Source of the DNA: Dastarcus helophoroides | Lineage: Eukaryota > Arthropoda > Insecta > Coleoptera > Bothrideridae | Assembly (NCBI GenBank): GCA_028583605.1 | Contig: CM053328.1 | Span: 31,789,578-31,853,577, forward strand | DNA length: 64,000 nucleotides | Reading direction: 5' to 3' | Position numbers and translations under genes: made by a program | Notes under the pieces: model-generated | Seen by the model: the letters and a program-made list of their open reading frames with translations, nothing else | Told to the model about the DNA's origin: nothing | Databases searched by the model: none | Part shown: one piece after another, positions 33,480 through 42,599 of the stretch | How the letters are laid out: every line of letters begins with the position of its first letter | Numbering within the stretch: the stretch's first letter is position 1

Positions 33480-35420
33480 TTCGAAGAAATTTTCACAAGG
33501 TGAACGTTTTTTCGTTCGACTTCCAAAATTTCATTTGTTTCTCGAAATTTTGATTTGATTTTACCTCTCCTAATTCTTCAAAATCTGTCTTATTTGGATA
33601 TGTTCTGTTTTTTTTTTAACTTTTTACTTGTTCATAACGTTTGTCCTTGTTAAACATTTTATTTTTTTAACATTTCAGCTGTTTTGAAAATTTCCTTTTC
33701 AATGTTTCAAATTTTTCTGAATATTTTGGATTTATCTCGAAGTTTTGAAGTTTTTCGACAATTCCGAATTTTTTCGGATGTTTGATCTTATTTTTGAGAA
33801 TGTTGACCTTTTTTGAAATCTCGACTCGAAATTTCAATTTTTTTGCAAATCTGTTTTTAGATTCGATTTTTTTCGTTCGACTTCCAAAATTATATTTTTT
33901 TTCTCGAAATTTTAACATGATCTTAAAAATTTCGAATTTTTTCAAAATGTTGACTTTTTGAAAACTCCAACCTCCCCAAATTCTACAATATTCTGTCTTA
34001 TTTGGATATATTTAGCTTTTTTTTAACTATTTAGTTTTTTACAACTTTTGTCCTTATTAAACATTTTTTTTTTAAATTTCAGTCTTTTTGAAAATTTCCT
34101 TTTCAATGTTTCACTTTTTTTTGAATATTTTGCATTTATCTCCAAGTTTTGAAGTGTTTCGAAAATTCCGACCTTTTTCGGATGTTTGACCTTTTTTGAA
34201 ATGACTCGACAATTCAATTTTTTTGCAAATCTGTTTTTAAATTCGATTTTTTTTGTTCGACTACCAAAATTTCATTTTTTTCTCGAAAATTTAATTTGAT
34301 TTTAAATATTTCGAATTTTTAGACTCTGAAAATTCCAATCTCTCCAAATTCTTCAAAATTTTGTCTTATTTGAATATATTTTGTTTATTTAACGCTTTGG
34401 TTTTTTATAACTTTTGTCCTTGTTAAACATTTTATTTTTTTAAAATTTCACCTTTTTTGAAAATTTAGTTTTCATGTTTCAATTTTTTTTTAATATTTTA
34501 AATTTTTCTTCAAGCTTTGAAGTGTTTACAAAATTCCAACTTTTTTCGGATGTTTGACCTTATTTTTGAGAATGTTGACCTGAAATTGAAATTTCGAGGC
34601 GAAATTTCAATTTTTTTTTTCAAATCTGTTTTTAAATTCGATTTTTTTCGTTCGACTACCAAAATTTCATTTTTTTTCGAAATTTTAACATGATTTTAAA
34701 AATTTCGATTTTTTTCATAATGTTGACTCTGAAAATTCTAACCTCCCCAAATTCTTCAAAATTCTGTCTTATTTGGATATATTTTTTTTTTAACTCTTTA
34801 GTTTTTTATAACTTTTGTCCTTGTTAAACATTTTATTTTTTTAAATTTCAATCTTTTTGAAAATTTCCTTTTCAATGTTTCAATTTTTTTTGAATATTTT
34901 TCATTTATCGCCAAGTTTTGAAGTGTTTCGAAAATTCCGACCTTTTTCGGATGTTTGACCTTATTTTTGAGAATGTTGACCTGAGATTTCGACTCGAAAT
35001 TTCAATTGTTTTGCAAATCTGTTTTTAAATTCGATTTTTTTCGTTCGACTTCCAAAATTTCATTTTTTTCACAAAATTTTAACATGATTTTAAAAATTTC
35101 GACTTTTTTCATAATGTTGATCCTTTGAAAATTCCAACCTCTCCAAATTGTTCAAAATTCTGTCTTATTAGGATATATTTTGTTTTTTTTTGAACTCTTT
35201 AGTTTTTTATAAGTTTTTTTCTTGTTGAGCATGTTATTTTTTGAAAATTTCACCTAATTTGAAAATTTCGTTTTCGATGTTTCAAATTCTTTTGATTATT
35301 TTGAATTTATCTCAAAGTTTTGAAGTTTTTCGAAAATTCCGAATTTTCTCGTATGTTTAACTTAACTTTTGACGCTGACTTTTTTTGAAATTTCAACTCG
35401 AAATTTCAATATCTGTTTTT
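33480..35420 (+). repeat. Tandem array of ~5 units of ~370-408 bp, T-rich strand
   Basis: TGTCTTATTTGGATAT recurs at 33586, 33994, 34362, 34765 and 35161 (spacings 408, 368, 403, 396), each time followed by TAACTTTTGTCCTTGTTAAA in the first four. Each unit is itself built of TTTCGAAATTTT-type motifs, so this is a higher-order repeat of the simpler one. Copies differ by small indels. Confidence 0.85.
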
Positions 35421-37744
35421 CAATTTAATTTTTTCGAAACATGTCAATTCTTTTTGAAAATTTGAATTTTCTGAAAGTTTCAACTTTTAAAAACATCGAC
35501 TCTCTGGAGTGTTTAACTTTTTTAATTTGATTTTTTCCAAAGTTTTGACTTTTTTTTAAAATGTAAAAATGACGACTTTTTTTGAAAAGGTCGCCTTCGA
35601 TTTTTATTAAAAATTCTTAAACATTTTTCGTTTTTTTTATATCGTCTTCGTAATTTGAAAATTTCATAATTCAAATTTTCCTATTTTTGCTAGTTTTTAC
35701 TTTTTTTGATGCTTACTTGTTTTATCAATTGCAAGACTTTCTCAGCTTCGTCTTTCTTTAGGATTTCGATTTGCTTTCTGCATTCTTAATTTTTTGTAAA
35801 TCTTTACACAAAATTTCGATCCTTTCTCAAAGTTGTAATTTTGTTTTAATATGTTTCGTCTTTTCTTTTTAAATATTTCGTCTTTATATTTTGAAAATTT
35901 CATAATTCAAATTTTTCTATTTTTTTTTTTAGTTTTTACTTTTTTTAATGTTTACTTGTTTTATCAATCGCGAGACTTTCTCAGTTTCGTCTTTCTTTAG
36001 GATTTCGATTTATTTTATGAATTTTTAATTTTCTGCAAATGTTTACACAAAATTTGGATCATTTCTCAAAATTGTAATTTTTTCAAAATGTTGATTTTTT
36101 CTATAAATCAGATCATGTTAAAAAACTGACTTTTAAAAAGTTCTACTCTTTTTCTAAAAATGTCCACCTTTGTCCGACTCTGGACAATTTCTTGAAATCT
36201 TGACCTTTCGTGAAAATTGCGACATGTTTTCAAAAACTTCGACTTTTTCTCTAAGTTTTGAGTTTTATGTAATAAACTGAACTTCTATTTAAGAAACTCG
36301 ATTTTTGTTATTTTCATTTTTTGAAAAATTGAATTTTTCTCAAACGTTGCACCTTTGATCCTCAAAATTTCGACTTTTTCTCGAAGTTACAACTTTTTCA
36401 AAATTTGGTTTTAAAAATTTCGCCAGTTTTTTAAAATTTCGACTTCTTGTCAAATTTTGACACAAAGCTTTGTTCTCAAAATTTCAAATTTTTTCAAAAT
36501 TCGGTTTTTTTTTATTCAATGATTATGTTAAAATATTGTTTTTTTTAACTTTTACCTTTTACATATTATTCACTTTTTACCATTTCCACTTTTGTCCGAA
36601 ATTTCAACTTTATTTTTGAAAATTTCGACTTTTTTCAAAAATTTTGTCCTTTTTTCGAAGTTTCAACTTTTGTGCAGAAAATTTTCACTTTTTTTTAAAA
36701 GAAAATGATTTCTTTTTTAAAATTGCAACTTTTTTAAAAAGTTTTAATTTTTTTTTTAAATTCTCGACATTTTTCAGAATGTTTACAGCTTCTTTCAAAA
36801 TTTTTACCTTTTATCATCGACTTTTTTCGAAGTTATGGCTTTTTTTCAGAATTTCAACTTTTTTCGAAATTTCTAACCTTTTTCAAAGGTTCGACTTTTT
36901 GTGAAAACTCCGACACTATTTCAAAATTCTTTTGAAACTGTTGATTGTTTTCTTAAAACTTTGAATATTTGTAGCTTTGACTTTTTGAAAAATTTGCCTG
37001 TTTAATTTTTTTAATAATTCAAAAATTTTCGGACAAAAAGTAAAATTCCAAAAATATCAAAAATACCACAAATGTACTGAAAAGTCAAAATTTAAAAAAA
37101 AACACAAACTTCAAAAATGTAAACATTTCGAAAAAATTCGCAATTTTCAAAATTAAGTTAAAATTTCGAGAAAAAGTCGAAAATTTCAAGAGTGGATATT
37201 TTAAAATGTCGAAATTGCCACAAAAAGTTGAAATTCTAAGAATTAGAAACAAGTCTGAACTTTCAATAAAAAAAGAACTGTTTAAAAAGAGCCTGAATTT
37301 TCAAGGAGTCGATATTTTTAAATACGTCGAAATTTTCAATAGAAGTCATTATTTTTAAAAAAGCTGAAATTTTCCAAAAGAACTACTATTACTTAATTTA
37401 CTATTTTTCGAAGTTTCAACTTTATTTTTGAAAATTTCGATTTTTTTTTCAAAAATTTTGTTTCAACTGTTGTGCAGAACATTTTCACTTTTTTTAAAAT
37501 GAAATGATTTCCTATTTTTAAATTGCGACTTTTTTTGAAACTTTAATAAAATTAAAAATTTCAAAAAAGTTGCACTTTAAAAAAAATGATTTTCTTTGAA
37601 ATTTTTAATAAAATTAATTTTTTTTTGAAATTCTCGACATTTTTCAGAATGTTCACACCTTCTTTCAAAATTTTTACCTTTTATCATCGACTTTTTTCGA
37701 AGTTATGGCTTTTTTCAGAATTTGAACTTTTGTCGAAATTTCTA
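35421..37744 (+). repeat. Satellite-like block, T-rich, with internal duplications
   Basis: TTTCGACTTTTTC-type motifs continue. Within the block, 35640-36110 is a two-copy tandem repeat with a 239-bp period (TTACTTGTTTTATCAATNG at 35713 and 35952). The segment 36830-37005 (GAAGTTATGGCTTTTTT, CAAAGGTTCGACTTTTTGTG) recurs at 37698-37860. An A-rich island at 37023-37380 is a copy of 32370-32722. No genes. Confidence 0.8.
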
Positions 37745-38035
37745 ACCTTTTTCAAAGGTTCGACTTTTTGTGAAAACTCCGATACTTTTTTGAAATTTTT
37801 TTGAAACTGTTGACTGTTTTCTTAAAACTTGGAATATTTGTAACTTTGACTTTTTGAAAAATTTGCCTGTTTCATTTTTTTCTAGAATCTTATTCTCCAA
37901 ATTGCGAATTTTTAAACAACTTTGCTGCATCTCTCTAAAGATGATAGCTTGGCTGTCGAAACGTGTTAGAGCAACCTTTGGTGTGTTTTTTAATCTTTCT
38001 TGGTTTCAGGGGACAAGATTTGTATTTCAATTTTT
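37745..38035 (+). mobile_element. Family B plus arm joined to T-rich satellite DNA
   Basis: This 290-bp stretch is almost identical to 5965-6253: CAAAGGTTCGACTTTTTGTG, then the hammerhead arm from 37930, ending at CAATTTTT (38035). The core has CTAAAGA, so G5 of the hammerhead is changed, and stem II is GATAGC/GCTGTC with one G-U pair. It shows that satellite-like DNA can be part of a family B insert. Confidence 0.8.
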
Positions 38036-38059
38036 AGAAATAATTTGATACTGGACGTT

Positions 38060-38390
38060 TCTTTAGGGTAGATCACACATCAATTTTGATCCGAAATTAT
38101 ACATCTCACGGAATTTCAATGCTTCTTTTAGCATGATACGGAAATATCTCTAAATAATGGCAACAGAGCATCCCTACTACTCCTTCTAGATGCCTTTCGT
38201 GTCAGCTCCGTCTCGGAGAAGTGCAGCTGGCTCAGAAAATAAACTGCAAAGCGGCTTCGAGGTTTGTATTATTGCATCCACGCGTACAGTCTATGCTAAG
38301 AATTGAGTAGAGGTGCCAGGCAGCCGCGTGCGTCTCGCTATTCGCAGCGAAGATCTAACATTCTAAAAACTCTTGTTCTTAGACTACTAC
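38060..38390 (+). mobile_element. Short non-autonomous relative of the THAP/P-like transposon
   Basis: The left portion (GGAATTTCAATGCTTC, TAATGGCAACAGAGCAT) matches 18256-18330. The right portion (GGTTTGTATTATTGCATCC, CAGCGAAGATCTAACATTC) matches 20665-20681 plus 21036-21155. It lacks the transposase, as expected for an internal deletion derivative. Terminal inverted repeats were not resolved, so this is an inference from the shared ends. Confidence 0.5.
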
Positions 38391-39029
38391 CGTTGAAATA
38401 CCTCAAATTTGAGACTTGTTTGTTGGAGCACGGTTTTTAAATTCAGTCTGGTGCAGCGTTCTAGATATAGCGTGTTTAAATAATTAAGTTAGTCCAATCG
38501 ATAATTTGATAGGCTAACACGCGATCCTTATTTATGTTTCGTTTGGATTACCTTATAATATGTTTATGTTTTTGTTTTTTTATTGCTTTGCAATGTGAAG
38601 CTAATTTATTGCACAAGATTTCCTACATGACAAATGATTTATTATTATTTTTGGATCACCCAAACTTTCTATTTTTAATATATTTTAAAAATTTTGACAC
38701 AATCTATTAAATACGTAAATGTAAATGAGGAGAAAGGCTTAAATGTCATGAAATCTTACCACCACCAAGGATCGTTTGGTTCAGTTGCACTTCTACACTT
38801 TTTTGATCTACTTTTTTTCGTTAATTATTTATGACTGAAGCAAAAGAAAATTTGAAATTACAAGGAAACACATCATTTATACTAGTAAACAAGTAAGAAT
38901 ATTGGAAATATTTGAGAATAACAAAGTGACCTACCTTTTTGTATTAATAATTTGGAAGCTTGTATCGAGCGCAAACGAATATAATATTTATTGGTAATGA
39001 AATACATTTTAGTATGCTCTAGTGTTTAG
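38391..39029. other. Unassigned AT-rich DNA
   Basis: No gene. A short stretch at 38490-38545 (AATCGATAATTTGA, TAACACGCGATCCTTATTTA) recurs in similar form at 41335-41392, so it is a small dispersed repeat. Confidence 0.5.
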
Positions 39030-40247
39030 GCCAATGGACATGTGCCTAACAGCAGCAATGGAGGTAATGCTAGGCTAACTCCTCTCCGCCTTTTAGTGAA
39101 GAGGAAGGCGATCAAAGGAGCCTCAAGATTACTGCAATTAAAACAATTTAAAGAAGGAGACATCGCCGGTCACAAGGGAATCCTCAAAGAATATAGCCCA
39201 GTGATTTTAGCAAGATCGGTTTATTATAATGCAACCCAGGTACGAATTTGATCATTCCTTTGAGGTGGACTTAGGTAGCCACATTGACCCTCAATCAGTA
39301 CCTGAAGAAAAACACAAAATATCCACCTCGTTTATAGATGGATCAAAGACAGCACATGGTACTGAAGTGGGAATTTATGGCCCTAACTATAGGTTCTCTA
39401 AAGCCTTGGGAAAAGACCCAACTATCTTTCAAACTGAAATATGCAATAGAACTCTGCGCCTACGAGTGTCTTCGAAGAAACCTGAAAGGAACAAAGATCT
39501 ACATTAACTCCGACAGCCAAGCGGCAATAAAGGCTCTCAGCAGTTGCCTTGTCAATTCCAAACTTGTTTTGGACTGTCAACAAACTCTAAAGCAACTGGC
39601 TGAACAAAACAGGATCAACCTTAAGTGGGTGCCAGAGCACAAAGGAATACAAGGGAATGAAACTGCGGACCAATTCGCTAGAGAAGTACCTGCATCGTCA
39701 TTTCTTGGAGCTGAACCGGTTTTTGGTTTTCCTAAAAGTCAAATCAACAATGAGGTCAAAAAAAAAATGGGAAGCAAAGTTAAGAATTTCCTACTGGAGA
39801 TCATATCCAGGACTACGACAGGCAAAAAGATTCATATCTAGAACGCTTGAAAAGACAAAGGTCTACTTAGAACTCAGCATCCGATTTGAGGACCCTAACC
39901 GTTCTCTTAACAAACAGGACATTGCTCTATGAGGTACCACCTCAAGAAAATGGCTGAAACAAACCTATGTTGCTTTTGCGCAGAAGCTGTGGAGACTGCA
40001 GAATATGTGCTATGCAAGTGCGATGCGCTTGCACGCAAAAGGCACGTCCAACTCGGATGGGTGTCCTTAGACCCCTCAGATGTGGAAAAACTCAATCCGA
40101 AGTTCAAAATAAACTTCTAGAAAAGTTTGAACCTGGGAACTACATAGATCAGGGTATGCACAGAAGATCTCCTTAGGTCGAGGTGCGGGGTGGACGAAAA
40201 GAAACACGAAACGACCCATATATAATCTAATCTAATCTAATCTAATG
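39030..40247 (+). mobile_element. I-like LINE with RNase H, 5'-truncated (copy 3), (TAATC)n tail
   Basis: The copy starts in the post-RT block (LTAAMEVMLG, then RKAIKGASRLLQLKQFKEGD). RNase H follows as FIDGSKTAHGTEVGIYG, TIFQTEI, NSDSQAAIKALSSCLVNS and WVPEHKGIQGNETADQFARE, so all main acidic positions survive. The zinc motif is CCFCAEAVETAEYVLCKC, with Tyr at the usual His. One base is missing near 39440, which splits RNase H into two frames, and another shift lies near 39830. The element ends in about five TAATC repeats at 40223-40247. Confidence 0.88.
39338..39841 (+). pseudogene. LINE RNase H domain fragment
   Basis: 167 open codons include IELCAYECLRRNLKGTKIYI, NSDSQAAIKAL and KWVPEHKGIQGNETADQFA. 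These are RNase H motifs with the catalytic E, D and D. The first strand, IDGSK with its Asp, is in another frame (39229-39507) because of one lost base. It degrades RNA in RNA-DNA hybrids in intact members. Confidence 0.75.
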
Positions 40248-40636
40248 CTGTAGTGCTTGGTAGAATATACAGTATTTTGTATTTAACGTGATGGTAACGT
40301 GAAACGATAAGTTTAACCCCTATCCAAAATAGCTAAACGTGCCTAAAGAAGTCTTCACTTCAAAAGAGATTAATATTAAAGTAGAAACCTTCAAATAAGG
40401 ATTCTATTTTTTTTTAAATTAATTTTATTTTAAAAAATTTCGAGTTTGGTCTGAGACATTGGATCTTTTTTTTTGAAATTTCGGCTTTAACATTTAATAT
40501 TCGAACTTTTCTTCAAAATTTTTGTAACTTGTAAGCTGGTTTGATGGAACGGACTGGTCCTTGGTTATCTTCAAAAATTGAAACACAGAACTTGTCCCCT
40601 GAAACCAAGAAAAATTAAAAAACACAACAAAGGTTG

Positions 40637-40677
40637 CTCTAACGCGTTTCGACAGCCAAGCTGTCATCTTCAGAGAG
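40637..40677 (-). ncRNA. Hammerhead-ribozyme-like motif, left arm
   Basis: Read on the minus strand: CTCT (stem I), CTGAAGA (fits CUGANGA), one extra T, GACAGC-TTG-GCTGTC (stem II, 6 bp), GAAA, palindromic ACGCGT (overlapping the last A), then T as site 17 and AGAG (stem I, 4 bp). Helix III would have only two pairs in one molecule, but six as a dimer. The extra T after CTGAAGA is not canonical. Activity is inferred, not shown. Confidence 0.55.
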
Positions 40678-40690
40678 AAACTCTCTCTTT

Positions 40691-40731
40691 CTCTCTGAAG
40701 ATGACAGCTTGGCTGTCGAAACGCCTTAGAG
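40691..40731 (+). ncRNA. Hammerhead-ribozyme-like motif, right arm
   Basis: CTCT, CTGAAGA, T, GACAGC-TTG-GCTGTC, GAAACGCCTT and AGAG follow in order. It differs from the left arm in ACGCCT instead of ACGCGT, which spoils the helix III palindrome. Stem I and stem II are fully paired. Confidence 0.5.
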
Positions 40732-41280
40732 CAACCTTTGTTGTGTTTTTTAATTTTTCTTGGTTTCAGGGGACAAGTTCTGTGTTTCAATTTTTGTAAG
40801 CTTGTAAAATGTATAGTTTCAAGAAAGGATCAACAATCCTGTGCATGTTGCAATTTCGTCATTGAAATCGAAACCTTGAAATTATTTCCAATGTGATCTT
40901 TTTTTAAATAGAAGCTTTGAATTTTTCAAAATTCCATTTAGCCTTAAAATATTTTTGTAAGTTCGAGTACCATCTAAAAATTACAAATTTTATTTCGTTC
41001 CGTTGAGGAAAATGGTGAAAGTTTAGATTGCAGTGGAAATTTTGAGAAGAGATTTTACAACTAGAAGATTTTATTTTGAGATATCGAAGTCGAAGTTGAA
41101 AAAAGTAAAAATTGAAAATTGTTAAAGTTAAAAAAAATTAAAATTTGAGGAAACCAAATTCATTAAAATTATCTCAAAATTTAGTATTTAATAGTCAACT
41201 TCAATTTTTTTTTCTGAAATGTTGGTGTTAATTCAGAGATTTTTATTTCAAAAATATTTGAAATTTCAAGTAAAATTTGA

Positions 41281-42599
41281 TCCCCCATCTACGTTACCTA
41301 TTGATTGATGCACTTTCAGTCGTAAGCAGACTGGTGGAATCCGATCGATAACTTTGACAGCTTAACACGCGATCTTTATTTACTTCTATAAGGATAAACT
41401 TCTTTTCAGCAATCCCAATTTTATTGAACGGTCAGCCGATGGCTTATTTGGCATTATTTCTTTTCCAGTCTTCAAATAACGCACGTACGGTGGGATAACT
41501 TTTTTCCAAAGATTTACAGATTTTGTTTAGGATTTGCTCTCGTTTCAGGAGTTAATGGTCCTTTTTTTCCCGTCACCTTTACATTGTTCTTTTCCATACG
41601 TTTTGAAAATGTTAACAATTTACTAGCATTGGCCATTGACGCGTCCTTATTATTGCAATAAATAACGCTGACTAATATCATTATCACAACATTCTTTGAG
41701 ATTATAAAACGAAACATCAAACGTTGGCATATGAAGTTTTGAAACTCGCGACTTCAAGAATATTTTTTTCGCAGTTAAAAACATCTTTGACGTTAGAAAT
41801 GAAAGAGTTGTACAAAGTTTTAACATTGAAATACATAAGAGAGTATCTATCTTTTTAGAATAGATATTTGTCCGCAAACCATCTATCTGTTATTTTGGTT
41901 GGCGAAAAGGATCCCTATCGGGAATCCTGAAACAAAAGTTTCGACTCCAGAAGTGCACAATTACACTTCTCTGTTTATTTGTTGAATAAAATTACCTCTT
42001 TATGTTAAATGTCATATTGTTATAGTACCTATATAATATTTATTTAACTTGATTATTTATAGTCCTTTAAATTAAAAAAAAATGCATGTTATTGTCAAGA
42101 TTTACCTTTGAAGAACAGAATACAACACGACCGGCGTTTTCTGACTTTTTTTCTGCCTTTTCCTGTAAAATGTTTGCTATGTTTCCACTATTTTAAGGAA
42201 AATCCAAGTGTTTATTTATGTGAGAGCGTAAGTTGAAGGAGTTGCAACTCCTGCACCACACACAAGAGCGCACGAACGAAAACTAAGCGAGCTGGGCTCG
42301 ATATCAACAATAATATTACTTCGGAAAGGATCGGACTCCATCAGAAAAGATCGGCCTTAGAAGCATGGGAATACCTTTGATTACAGGTGTAAATGTAATA
42401 ATTTCAGCCAAAGAACTGCAACGACTTCCTCTATTACATGAATACAAGTCGTTTTGCTACTCCCTTTTTCATTTTTTATGAAATTTTTACCGCAACTCCT
42501 TCCGTATGATTTTTTTTGCAAAGATACTTGTAATATTTTGGGCATATTTGGTGTCCTTATAGCTTTTATTAAACGTATTGTTACGTAAATTTTATTAAA
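41281..42599. other. Unassigned DNA
   Basis: No gene was recognised. 41335-41392 is the second copy of the small repeat at 38490-38545. Around 42225-42370 the sequence is less AT-rich (GAGCTGGGCTCG, GGATCGGACTCC), but shows no motif. Confidence 0.5.

Larger units (their letters stand above)
40529..40802. mobile_element. Family B palindrome with 9-bp target duplication and two intact cores
   Basis: TTGTAAGCT occurs at 40529-40537 and 40794-40802, bounding a 256-bp insert. The left arm (minus orientation, from TTGATGGAACGGACTGG) and right arm (plus, ending CAATTTTT) are near-perfect inverted copies, with only a few differences over about 110 bp. They meet at CAGAGAGAAACTCTCTC. Both arms keep every element of the hammerhead-like core, and stem II is GACAGC/GCTGTC. 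It is the best preserved copy in the window. Confidence 0.9.
40400..41280. repeat. Low-complexity satellite-like DNA around a family B insertion
   Basis: TTTCGGCTTTAAC and AAAATTTCAAG-type motifs on both sides of the insertion at 40529-40802. Gene-free. Confidence 0.6.

Noticed and set aside
33667..33945. Lys-rich or Phe-rich open frames in satellite-like blocks (also 31488, 32376, 36644, 37586, 59710)
   Set aside because: AT-rich short repeats without in-frame stops give such frames on both strands. No motifs.
30595..38035. One 7.4-kb family B element spanning both satellite blocks
   Set aside because: The arms at 30.6 and 37.9 kb could be its ends, but no matching target duplication was found, and other insertions lie between. 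Kept only as a hypothesis.
40494..40799. Mirror-image open frames on both strands beginning MKHRTCPLKPRKIKKHN
   Set aside because: They arise because the family B element is a palindrome; the same peptide appears from each arm. Not a conserved gene.
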